Source: a virus
Strand: one strand, 5' to 3'
IMG/VR virus record: IMGVR_UViG_3300026521_000011
Location: 1-42,337 of that record
Length of the DNA: 42,337 nucleotides
The translations under genes were made by a program, and so were the position numbers. Below the pieces are notes generated by a model. It was not told the origin of the DNA, searched no databases, and saw only the letters and a program-made list of their open reading frames with translations. This document shows, one piece after another, positions 30,534-37,569 of this stretch (positions within the stretch are counted from its first letter, which is position 1; each line of letters opens with the position of its first letter).

Positions 30534-31515
30534 CTTCAAATCCTTCTGGTTTCCATAAATTTAGTTCATAACTATCAGTTTCAGGTAAGTATGTAACTTG
30601 GTGCATATTTACCAGCCTCATATTTTTAATAGCATCGAAAACACTTCTGCCTTTACTGTCATACATTCTAAGTACCTCGTTCCAACACTCTTTAGGAGTC
30701 GAACAACAGCTCAGAGCTTTATCTGCACTCTTAGGTCCTACTCTAAACAAACCTATTACATTATCTCCAGGGTCTCCTGTAAGTACCTGTAAGTAATGAT
30801 GCTTCATAGCTTGCTCTTCCGAAACTTCTATGTAATGCATCTTAATCTCTTCCATAATATTACCCCATCTATTAGTTCCACCAGGCCTAGAGTAATAATT
30901 AAAGTGCTTGTTATCTGGTGTTGTAGGTAATGTATATAATACATCCTTATCTACAGCACAAAGAACATATTTTTCAGGTAATGCTCTTTTTCTAGCAACT
31001 ACAACGTCATCAGCTTCATATAATAAGTTCATAAAAGCTTTACCTGGAAACTCTTCAACAAACTTATCTTTTAAAGCTCTTAAACCTACAGGAGGCTTTT
31101 TAGTTTTATCTTTCATCCTGTTAGCTTTATACTCATCATCAACCTGAGTATATCTAAAGGATTCTCTCCCTCCAGTAAAGTGTAACTCCCAAGACAAACA
31201 ACCTGTTCTGTTTAGAATGTTCTCTAACTTATCAAGAGCATGCTGGAAAGCTATATCTATGTTAAGAGTTCTTAGTATATGTTCCTCTTCATCATATCCA
31301 GGGTCATTTATAATAGATTCCCATTCCTCTTCAGTATAAAGTTCTCTACTTAATAACTCTCCCTCTTCTTGACAAGTTAATGCACTACCGAAAATAACAG
31401 TGTCAGCATCTATCAATGCTATCTTATCATTCTTAGGAGGTAAAACCTCTCCAGTGTTACCTAGTTCGACCTCTACAATTTCTCCCTCAAAATTTCCATC
31501 TATCCCATCAATCAT
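30520..31515 (-). CDS. 5'-3' exonuclease (flap/FEN-type)
   Basis: A 331-residue PIN/FEN-type nuclease that should remove RNA primers or flaps next to the PolA polymerase. Acidic active-site residues are visible in KIALIDADTVIF, LLYEADDVV and AVDKDVLYTLP. A helix-hairpin-helix region follows in VLTGDPGDNVIGLFRVGPKS. The start at 31515 (MIDGIDG) is chosen because GGAGG lies in the end of the polymerase gene and the ATG comes one base after its TAG. A longer frame upstream would overlap polA by ~80 bases and has no conserved residues. Confidence 0.88.
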   Translation of the reverse strand: MIDGIDGNFEGEIVEVELGNTGEVLPPKNDKIALIDADTVIFGSALTCQEEGELLSRELYTEEEWESIINDPGYDEEEHILRTLNIDIAFQHALDKLENILNRTGCLSWELHFTGGRESFRYTQVDDEYKANRMKDKTKKPPVGLRALKDKFVEEFPGKAFMNLLYEADDVVVARKRALPEKYVLCAVDKDVLYTLPTTPDNKHFNYYSRPGGTNRWGNIMEEIKMHYIEVSEEQAMKHHYLQVLTGDPGDNVIGLFRVGPKSADKALSCCSTPKECWNEVLRMYDSKGRSVFDAIKNMRLVNMHQVTYLPETDSYELNLWKPEGFEDGTE

Positions 31516-31516
31516 A

Positions 31517-33307
31517 CTAAACCTCCACCGGCATTGGTATATCTTTATATTTAAACAATGGTGTTTTTGAGATTTCTTCCCATCCCTTAACCATAGCAAA
31601 CCTTAATCTTTCAGTCCATAATGACTCATCGTCTTTAGGAACTCTTAAATAGATAGCATCGTGAACTACATTGTATATAAACTTAATAGATTCAGGATAA
31701 TCTTTGATTAAATAATGAACAGCTAATTTAGTTGTTTCTCCACCACTACCTTGAACAGGCCCATTAATTCCATCAGTACCCATTTTAGGTTTAACTCTTC
31801 TACCTAATGCTGTTTGGTATGTAAAACCAGGCTTTTTATAGTTATTCCAAACATATTGATGGTACTTTTTAATGAAAGGGTACTTATTAAAGTACGTATT
31901 TCTCAATCTTTCAGCTTCTTCCAATGTACATTTAATACCATAACTAACATATGAATAATTCTGATAAGTTGCAGCAGACATACCGAATACATAACCGAAG
32001 TTAATAGCTTTAGCTAGTGTTCTATCTGTTTTTGTAATCCATTTACCCTGGTCTGCCGAACCAGTTTTAATTGTATCATAATCACTACCTAATATACCTT
32101 TCTCAGGATGTAATGTTTTACCAGTAGATAAAATAGCCATATTTGTATGTAAATCTTCTCCTTTGATGAGTTCATTGTACATATTAACTTCACCAAATAT
32201 AGCCGCAGCAATACGAAGCTCTAGTGTAGAGTAATCTAAACCAACTACAACACTTCCATTTTTAAACATATCTCCTTTAGTTCTAACTAGTTCATCATTT
32301 TCAGGAGTTCCTAGTTGTGTATCAGCTTTAAACAATGGTTGAAAAGCTCTAGGAATTTGTTGAGCATTAAAACCATTAGGTAAATCTCCACCACTAGAAG
32401 TAAAACGACCCGTAATTGCACCTGCTACATTAAACTTAGTATACATTATAGGAAACTGAATACTGTTTAAATAGCTTATCTCTTTCAAACTCTTTTTAAG
32501 TTGTATTAGTTTACCTGCTTTATCAGCTAATGGATTATCTGAAGCTGCATATTTAACCAATGTATCATAATCAGATTTATCTATACCTAGATAAGCTCTA
32601 ACTTGTTTATAACTATTTGGATTAAACCCATCAGGAAACTCTGGACGTAAATTATCAACAGCTTTCTGGCACTCAATCATCTTTTTATCTCTAGCTTCTG
32701 TATCAACTAGTAGACCGTTTTGTTGGTACTCTATAGCATACTTCATAGATAATATATCTACTTTATAAGCTAAAATATCTCTACCATTTTGAATGTTTTG
32801 ATTTTTCCATATTAGACTTAAAGCATATACATCAATAGCTGAATATCTTAGTTGAGCTTGACTTAAATAAGCTCCTTTAACAAACCCTTGTTTCTGTAAG
32901 GCTTTCTTATCCAATCCTTCATATAGTTTACCTAACCCCATATTATCTACAGTTTTATCTAGGTTAAACTCCATAAACTCTGGATAAGCTGTCCTAACTA
33001 AGTAGAATAAATCATCAAATCTATCAGTAGTCATATTTAGTGTACCAAAGTCATATGAAGCATTATACCATACAGTCCATAAAGGTTTTATAAAATCTTT
33101 AATGTCTTGCAATGGGATTATATCAGTATCTAGGATATAAACATTTTGAACTTGCTCATCTCCATCAGATGGTAATGGTTGATATAGTTGAACTAATCTA
33201 GTGTTTGTATATAACCCATCTGTTTCAATATCTGAAAAAGCAGGTAAATCTTTTGTAAAATGTTTTAGCTCTTCTAAGCTATTTGGTATAGTGAACTTTA
33301 TATTCAT
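31517..33307 (-). CDS. polA: Family A DNA polymerase
   Basis: A 596-residue replicative polymerase of T7-like layout: N-terminal 3'-5' proofreading exonuclease (AFSDIETDG with Asp26 and Glu28; YNASYDFG; YSAIDVYAL) and C-terminal polymerase (VVGLDYSTLELRIAA motif A; DRTLAKAINFGYVFG motif B; NVVHDAIYLRV motif C). Two positions depart from the family norm: motif C reads V-H-D-A instead of V-H-D-E, and the O-helix tyrosine after NFG is Phe (NFGYVFG). The catalytic Asp residues are intact. Ribosome site AAAGGGACACT. Confidence 0.95.
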   Translation of the reverse strand: MNIKFTIPNSLEELKHFTKDLPAFSDIETDGLYTNTRLVQLYQPLPSDGDEQVQNVYILDTDIIPLQDIKDFIKPLWTVWYNASYDFGTLNMTTDRFDDLFYLVRTAYPEFMEFNLDKTVDNMGLGKLYEGLDKKALQKQGFVKGAYLSQAQLRYSAIDVYALSLIWKNQNIQNGRDILAYKVDILSMKYAIEYQQNGLLVDTEARDKKMIECQKAVDNLRPEFPDGFNPNSYKQVRAYLGIDKSDYDTLVKYAASDNPLADKAGKLIQLKKSLKEISYLNSIQFPIMYTKFNVAGAITGRFTSSGGDLPNGFNAQQIPRAFQPLFKADTQLGTPENDELVRTKGDMFKNGSVVVGLDYSTLELRIAAAIFGEVNMYNELIKGEDLHTNMAILSTGKTLHPEKGILGSDYDTIKTGSADQGKWITKTDRTLAKAINFGYVFGMSAATYQNYSYVSYGIKCTLEEAERLRNTYFNKYPFIKKYHQYVWNNYKKPGFTYQTALGRRVKPKMGTDGINGPVQGSGGETTKLAVHYLIKDYPESIKFIYNVVHDAIYLRVPKDDESLWTERLRFAMVKGWEEISKTPLFKYKDIPMPVEV

Positions 33308-33364
33308 AGTGTCCCTTTAGTTTAGTTGAATTTAATTAAATTAAATACTTTGTTCAAAAATAAA

Positions 33365-33390
33365 GGAGTTCCTGCATTCACAAGAACTCC
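33365..33390 (-). terminator. Intrinsic terminator after ssb
   Basis: GGAGTTC (33365-33371), 12-base loop, GAACTCC (33384-33390). On the minus strand the stem is followed by TTTATTTTTG. This is the clearest rho-independent terminator in the window and lies between ssb and polA, so it should keep SSB message much more abundant than polymerase message. Confidence 0.78.
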
Positions 33391-33396
33391 AATAAT

Positions 33397-34047
33397 TTAT
33401 AGGTCAGGAGTTTCACCTTCAGAAGGGATAGCTGTAACAGCATCACCTAAATCTAAATCTTCACCTTCAATCTCTTCAGTTTCAACCTCATTACCTTCAT
33501 ACTTAACGAGTTTAGCTAATTGAACAGCAGTTAAATATAATGTAACTTTATGAGTTCCACCAACATTGTTACCCATAGATGTACCGTGGATAATACCTTC
33601 AGAACCTTCTCCAATTGACCAGTCAGCAGCTTGGATAGCAGCAGTAATATCTGTACCTTTTCTATCATACACTTTAACTACTTGAGGGTTTCCATCAGGC
33701 CATTTAGTGTTAGTTTTAAAACTAATGATAACATTACCAGTAGGAATGCGTCTAACCTCTTCAGTTGCAGGGTCAATAACACCTTCAGGGTCTTTCATCA
33801 TCTCATCTTTAATACCAGTAGTTTTAGGTAAACCTTTAACACCAAATTGAGATTTGTAATTTTCCCACTCAGCCATAACTTGTTCTTCGAAATGTTTATG
33901 AACTTCACCATCTTTTGGACAAACTAAAGAAGCAACATATTGCATTCTAGGCTCTTCGCCTTTCATTGCTTGGTTTGAACCTTCACCAGTAATAAACACA
34001 TACTTTAACTTTGAAACTTTTGTTTTAACTTTTGTACCTTTTGCCAT
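33397..34047 (-). CDS. Single-stranded DNA-binding protein (DUF2815/gp2.5-like)
   Basis: A 216-residue protein resembling phage DUF2815-type SSBs. It has a beta-rich OB-like body (KLKYVFITGEG; GNVIISFKTNTKW; VVKVYDRKGTDI; AADWSIGEGSEGIIHG; GTHKVTLYLTAVQL) and a strongly acidic, flexible C-terminus ending in PDL, as needed to recruit replication partners. The ATG at 34047 is preferred (MAKGTKVK, after AAAGGATGTCAAG) over an upstream one lying in the structured RNA. Preceded by that RNA and followed by a strong terminator, it looks independently regulated. Confidence 0.78.
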   Translation of the reverse strand: MAKGTKVKTKVSKLKYVFITGEGSNQAMKGEEPRMQYVASLVCPKDGEVHKHFEEQVMAEWENYKSQFGVKGLPKTTGIKDEMMKDPEGVIDPATEEVRRIPTGNVIISFKTNTKWPDGNPQVVKVYDRKGTDITAAIQAADWSIGEGSEGIIHGTSMGNNVGGTHKVTLYLTAVQLAKLVKYEGNEVETEEIEGEDLDLGDAVTAIPSEGETPDL

Positions 34048-34098
34048 CTTGACATCCTTTGTTATCTTTTTTATCTCTAATATGAGAACTCTTTTATT

Positions 34099-34234
34099 CC
34101 TCTGCACACCGAGGTCGTGTTAGCCTGATAGACTTAATGAAGCTCCTACTTAGAGTTGGGAGTTGAACCCATACTTATTACTGCCTGCAGTCCTAAGAGA
34201 TACTTCATTAAATCTACCAGAGACAAAGCTCTAG
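34099..34234 (-). ncRNA. Candidate structured RNA upstream of ssb
   Basis: Read on the minus strand this gap folds into six helices. Hairpin CTAGAG/CTCTGG (34234-34217); a 16-pair helix joining 34218-34203 with 34142-34127 (GGTAGATTTAATGAAG with CTTCATTAAGTCTATC, two G-U pairs possible only in this strand); inside it CTTAG/CTAAG (34197-34193 with 34153-34149), hairpins ACTG/CAGT (34191-34180) and TGGG-TTCAACT-CCCA (34171-34157), the last with a tRNA T-loop sequence; then CCTC/GAGG (34114-34099). It is GC-richer than the surrounding DNA. I could not fold a tRNA cloverleaf. It may be a cis-regulatory leader of ssb or a separate RNA. Confidence 0.55.
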
Positions 34235-34249
34235 CAGTCTGCACCAAGA

Positions 34250-34723
34250 TTACTTAGCATCTTCTTCAGGAAGTTTTGCAGTAACTTTAGAGTAGTCAGG
34301 CTTAACAGCTTTAGCTTTCTCTAGTTTTGCTTTACCTTCTTCAGGTTTCATATCACCATTAAGAACATCAGTCATAATAGCTTTTTCAGTTGCAGCAAGT
34401 GCTTTTGTATGTTGTTTACGAATAGCTTCACCTTGTTTAGAAACACGTTTAAGCATTGAACCATCTGTACCTTTAATACCTTTTCCAGATTTGTCATCAT
34501 AGAAGAAAGCCGAAGTAGCTGGTAACCAAACACCTGAAAGTGAACATTGAATATGAGTAACTTGACCATTACCATCAACTTTAGTAACTGTAGAAAGGTC
34601 TACTGAACTACCACCACTTTTTGGTTCTAACAATGTTTTTAACTCTGCTGTAAACTCTTTACTTACTTTGTGTGCTTCACAAATTGCCATCGCCGATGCG
34701 AAAATCTCTTTTTTACTTGCCAT
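34250..34723 (-). CDS. Hypothetical early protein, paralogue of the 41061-41576 product
   Basis: A 157-residue protein starting MASKKEIFASAM; this ATG has AAAGGACCCTAAA before it, while an upstream in-frame ATG at 34780 lies in leader hairpins. It shares with the 41061-41576 product an N-terminal helix pair ending in ELKTLLEPKSGGSS (versus ELRELLAPKAGGGSS), a middle 'K.dg.G.v....C' beta unit, a basic helix (VSKQGEAIRKQHTKALAATE) and a C-terminal Lys/Glu helix. Likely a DNA- or SSB-associated early protein; no function known. The paralogue's Cys-x-x-His pair is lost here. Confidence 0.62.
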   Translation of the reverse strand: MASKKEIFASAMAICEAHKVSKEFTAELKTLLEPKSGGSSVDLSTVTKVDGNGQVTHIQCSLSGVWLPATSAFFYDDKSGKGIKGTDGSMLKRVSKQGEAIRKQHTKALAATEKAIMTDVLNGDMKPEEGKAKLEKAKAVKPDYSKVTAKLPEEDAK

Positions 34724-34766
34724 TTTAGGGTCCTTTAAGTGTGCTATGCACGAATTTAATAGTTTA

Positions 34767-34804
34767 ACGACCTTCTTCAAGTCGAAGAGATATTATCTAT
34801 CTCT
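34767..34804 (-). promoter_or_regulatory. Two 5'-leader hairpins downstream of the early promoter
   Basis: On the minus strand, AAGAGATA-GATAA-TATCTCTT (34804-34784) and CGAC-TTGAAGAAG-GTCG (34783-34767) lie just after the expected start point of the 34817-34839 promoter and before the 34723 ATG. A base-paired 5' end protecting an abundant early mRNA is the simplest reading. Confidence 0.5.
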
Positions 34805-34816
34805 TAAAAGATATGA

Positions 34817-34839
34817 TATTATATCAATTTATTTCTTAA
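34817..34839 (-). promoter_or_regulatory. Leftward promoter upstream of the 34250-34723 gene and ssb
   Basis: Minus-strand TTTAAGA (34839-34833), ten bases, then TGA and TATAAT (34822-34817). Fits the family spacing exactly. It lies just beyond the end of the Dda-like helicase gene, so the small paralogue gene, the structured RNA and ssb form its transcript up to the 33365-33390 terminator. Confidence 0.7.
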
Positions 34840-34871
34840 ATCTTCATTAAATTAAATTAAATCTCTAAATT

Positions 34872-36203
34872 TTAATTATTTAAGAAAATTTTATCTTTAC
34901 TTCTGGACATAGCTACATAAAGCAATTTCATCCTCTCATTTTTATCTATACAAATGCTCAAATCTTCTGAATCTACATATACATTTTGATACTCAGAACC
35001 TTGGCTCTTATGTATCGTCATACAATGGTTAAAGTCTAGTATAGACACATAGTCATTTATAGCTTTATACTCTTTGTATACTTTCTTAGAGTCTTTACCT
35101 TGTTTATTTAGCTCAACTAGATTTTTACCTAGTTTAGACCTAATTAGTTTATTCTGATAACTACCAAAAATTCCAGGTATAACTAACCTATTGCCAGTAT
35201 CTACATCATAACAAGTGTAAAACTTTACATACTTAAGAGAGTTTAACACTTTCATAGGATTATATTTAGTATCTTTAGTTATATCTCCAACAACTGTTGT
35301 TAATACATCTTCAGTAGAACATTTATCAGTAATGCTAACAAGCTCTAAAGTTTTCTTAAGGCTTGGACAATATAATATATCACCCAGTCTAGGAGTTTTA
35401 TAACCTTGTATAGATATGTTATGATTCTCTACAGCTTTGTTTGTATAGCATAACATTATCTTGTCATCACTATCATCCAATTTATATAGCTTATCTATAT
35501 CTTTGTTCCTAAGAAACGACTTAGTAGGTTCTAAGTAACTCATAGGTTTCTTACCCTCTATCATATCTACCAACTTAGATAAAGGAATACTTATATCCGA
35601 TGTAGACCTATGTATAGTTGTAAGCCTCTCCCAGAATGGTTCGTGTGGGTATACTGCAGGAGGTCCATCAACTGGTGAGAGCTGGTTTAAATCTCCTACG
35701 TATAAAACTTTTAAAGGTTTTATAGACTCTTCAACAATCTCAGTTGGCTCATCTGAACATATACACTGCTCATCAGAACTATCTAGTTGTTGACCACACT
35801 CTTTACAGGTGTAAGTAGTTAGCAACATAGAATCTTGTAAATCTCCCAATGACATATAATCTTTCTCGCCAACAAAACTAAACTCATCAATAACTAAAAG
35901 TTCTAATACTTCTGGTTTACCTCTTTGAGAGTTAGTCATAAGAGCTCTAATATGTTTAGCTTTCTCATTAATGCCTGGACGCTTCTTCAGAAAGCTATGC
36001 AATGTACTAATATCTGTATCTTTTGGTAGTTTAGAAACTAATATATCTTTAGCTTTATGAGTATAAGCCACAACTTTATAAGTTACACCTAGTTTGTTTA
36101 AAGTTTCTATAACACCATACAAATATGTTGTTTTACCAGAACCTGCAGGCCCTGTTATAAAGGCCTCTAGTTCATCATCTTGTTCTAAGAATTTAGTTAT
36201 CAT
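34872..36203 (-). CDS. SF1 (Dda/RecD-like) DNA helicase with zinc-ribbon insertion
   Basis: A 443-residue superfamily 1B helicase: FITGPAGSGKTTYL (Walker A, residues 16-29), STLHSFL (motif Ia), LLVIDEFSFVG (Walker B), YVGDLNQLSPVDGPP (motif III), HCMTIHKSQGSEYQNVYVD (motif V) and LYVAMSRSKDKI (motif VI). Inserted after Walker B is a metal-binding ribbon, CKECGQQLDSSDEQCICSDE. Similar phage enzymes clear proteins from DNA and help origin firing or recombination. Replaces the missing T7-type helicase partner together with the PrimPol/SF3 protein. Confidence 0.88.
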   Translation of the reverse strand: MITKFLEQDDELEAFITGPAGSGKTTYLYGVIETLNKLGVTYKVVAYTHKAKDILVSKLPKDTDISTLHSFLKKRPGINEKAKHIRALMTNSQRGKPEVLELLVIDEFSFVGEKDYMSLGDLQDSMLLTTYTCKECGQQLDSSDEQCICSDEPTEIVEESIKPLKVLYVGDLNQLSPVDGPPAVYPHEPFWERLTTIHRSTSDISIPLSKLVDMIEGKKPMSYLEPTKSFLRNKDIDKLYKLDDSDDKIMLCYTNKAVENHNISIQGYKTPRLGDILYCPSLKKTLELVSITDKCSTEDVLTTVVGDITKDTKYNPMKVLNSLKYVKFYTCYDVDTGNRLVIPGIFGSYQNKLIRSKLGKNLVELNKQGKDSKKVYKEYKAINDYVSILDFNHCMTIHKSQGSEYQNVYVDSEDLSICIDKNERMKLLYVAMSRSKDKIFLNN

Positions 36204-36241
36204 TTCTGTCTCCTTTTATCTAATTAGTTACTTGTTATCCA

Positions 36242-36454
36242 TTATTTAACCTCTAATAAATTATTTACCAGCTCTCTAGCCATATTAAATATGTAAAATA
36301 ACTCCTCTTCCTCAATAGGTAATGACTCAGTTAAACTATGTTTACAATGTACCTTATCATATGTATGAATACCTACAACTTCTTGACCTCTCATAACCTC
36401 TACCTTAAACTCTCTTTTAGAGTCTCTTAAAACTTTACCTAATTTGTATTTCAT
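36242..36454 (-). CDS. Hypothetical protein (70 aa)
   Basis: A 70-residue soluble protein with a beta-rich first half (REFKVEVMRGQEVVGIHTYD) and a helical end (EEEELFYIFNMARELVNNLL). Ribosome site AAAGGATAAGAG. It lies ten bases after the 36465-36968 gene. No family recognised. Confidence 0.6.
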   Translation of the reverse strand: MKYKLGKVLRDSKREFKVEVMRGQEVVGIHTYDKVHCKHSLTESLPIEEEELFYIFNMARELVNNLLEVK

Positions 36455-36464
36455 CTCTTATCCT

Positions 36465-36968
36465 TTATACTTTACAGTTTGATTTATGTGCTTCTACATA
36501 GTCTTCCCAAGATAATTTACCTTGCATAAATAGTCCCATAAGCTTACAGTCTGGTGTTGTTCTTTCCCAGTTATACAGTACTTTCTTACCAGTTAGTTTC
36601 TTACTTATAAAAGTTCTTAAGTGCCTTTCAACTTGCCTGTCGTCTATCTTGTCTCTAAGAACTTTATATGTAACTAAGTATTCTGTACCTATAAACTCCT
36701 CTCTGCAGTACTCTATTTTAGTGATAGGTCTTTGCTCAATGTTAAGATACTTAATAGCTCTCTTAGTGTTTATTAGTTTATCTAACTCCTTCAAGCTATC
36801 CTCAGTATCTTTATCATTAAGAACTTTAATAGACTTAACTACCTCTTTAACTGAGTCCTTACGGTATGTTTGTATTCCACTCATTACCATAAGAGTGTCT
36901 TGAGCAAGGTTAAACTCTAAGCTTTCTCTTATAAGCCATTCATATTTCTTTATTGTTTCTGGTGTCAT
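36465..36968 (-). CDS. Hypothetical early protein (167 aa)
   Basis: A 167-residue soluble, Lys/Glu-rich protein of mixed helix and strand (EYLVTYKVLRDKID; a basic RQVERHLRTFISKKLTGKK stretch). No motif is recognised. Its ATG overlaps the stop of the 58-residue gene before it by one base, so the two are probably translated together. Confidence 0.6.
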   Translation of the reverse strand: MTPETIKKYEWLIRESLEFNLAQDTLMVMSGIQTYRKDSVKEVVKSIKVLNDKDTEDSLKELDKLINTKRAIKYLNIEQRPITKIEYCREEFIGTEYLVTYKVLRDKIDDRQVERHLRTFISKKLTGKKVLYNWERTTPDCKLMGLFMQGKLSWEDYVEAHKSNCKV

Positions 36969-37144
36969 TATATATCTCCTAATATTTCAGTTAAATCAGA
37001 ATCACCCCAACCGTGAGAGTCTATAATAGACTCATAGTCTTCAGGTTCTGAATCCCTTAGCTCTTGTAAAAGCTCTTCGTACTCTTGTTGTTCAACCTCT
37101 AGTTTATCCATATAAGTTTGTAAAGCAGATTCGTTAGCATCCAT
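36968..37144 (-). CDS. Very acidic small protein (58 aa)
   Basis: ATG at 37144-37142 after a strong AAAGGAGAACA site. The 58-residue product (starts MDANESALQTYMDKLEVEQQ) has about 19 Asp/Glu against one Lys and one Arg. It is helical to about residue 31 with a WGDSDLTEILGD tail. It overlaps the end of the upstream gene by 11 bases and is coupled to the next gene (TAATG). The charge would suit a DNA mimic or a partner of a basic protein; no homology recognised. Confidence 0.6.
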   Translation of the reverse strand: MDANESALQTYMDKLEVEQQEYEELLQELRDSEPEDYESIIDSHGWGDSDLTEILGDI

Positions 37145-37415
37145 TGTTCTCCTTTATTTGTGATAAAATAACTTCTTTTTGGTTATCTCCTATAGAACCT
37201 TCTGGTATATCATCTAATATCTTATAAAACTCTTCTTCAGTTATATTACATATAAAAACTTCCCATTTATATTGATAGTTATAAACTTTGCCGAATTTAC
37301 GTTTATCAATGTATACTACAAATTCATCATTGTTTTCATCATACCAAGTAAGTAGTACCTTACCTTTAATATTTTTTACAGGTTTAATGCTAGTAATAAA
37401 CTGCTCTCTTGTCAT
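37134..37415 (-). CDS. Hypothetical early protein (93 aa)
   Basis: A 93-residue protein of alternating strands (KGKVLLTWYDENNDEFVVYI, YQYKWEVFICNI) followed by a helix (EEFYKILDDIPEG). It is the first gene after the 37449-37471 promoter with a ribosome site AAAGGATAAGAG. No family recognised. Confidence 0.6.
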   Translation of the reverse strand: MTREQFITSIKPVKNIKGKVLLTWYDENNDEFVVYIDKRKFGKVYNYQYKWEVFICNITEEEFYKILDDIPEGSIGDNQKEVILSQIKENNGC

Positions 37416-37448
37416 CTCTTATCCTTTATTTAATTTATTTATAGAGAA

Positions 37449-37471
37449 ATTATATCATTTAATTTCTTAAT
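37449..37471 (-). promoter_or_regulatory. Leftward promoter after the PrimPol gene
   Basis: Minus-strand ATTAAGA (37471-37465) and TGATATAAT (TATAAT 37454-37449). About 46 bases around it are nearly identical to those around the promoter at 35-57, so one is probably a copy of the other. It feeds the 37415 to 34872 gene group. Confidence 0.72.
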
Positions 37472-37524
37472 ATTTAATTAAATTGAATTAAAAATATAAG
37501 AAATTAAATTATATAATTATTAAA

Positions 37525-37560
37525 ATTTACCATCTTTAGACAAACTAAAAGATGGTAAAT
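37525..37560 (-). terminator. Intrinsic terminator after the PrimPol gene
   Basis: ATTTACCATCTTT (37525-37537), ten-base loop, AAAGATGGTAAAT (37548-37560): a perfect 13-pair stem. The minus strand continues TTTAATAATTATATAATTTA. Lies nine bases after the PrimPol stop codon and before the next promoter. Confidence 0.75.
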
Positions 37561-37569
37561 TAGATATTG

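Noticed and set aside
31516-31599. Longer N-terminus for the exonuclease
   Set aside because: It would overlap the catalytic-domain end of polA and gives unrelated, Cys/Trp-rich sequence. The ATG at 31515 follows GGAGG.
28461-33307. Z-genome (2-aminoadenine) cassette, because an HD phosphohydrolase of ~175 aa, a MazG and a PolA are all present
   Set aside because: No PurZ/adenylosuccinate-synthetase-like gene is found in what appears to be the complete genome, and the HD protein's opening motif fits YfbR better than DatZ. Only a broader modified-base idea is kept.
34125-34235. A tRNA gene on the minus strand, suggested by the GGGTTCAACTCCC T-arm
   Set aside because: No acceptor, D and anticodon arms with correct spacing could be folded around it. 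The best 5' acceptor partner gives ~100 bases with mismatches and no anticodon stem. Kept as an unassigned structured RNA.
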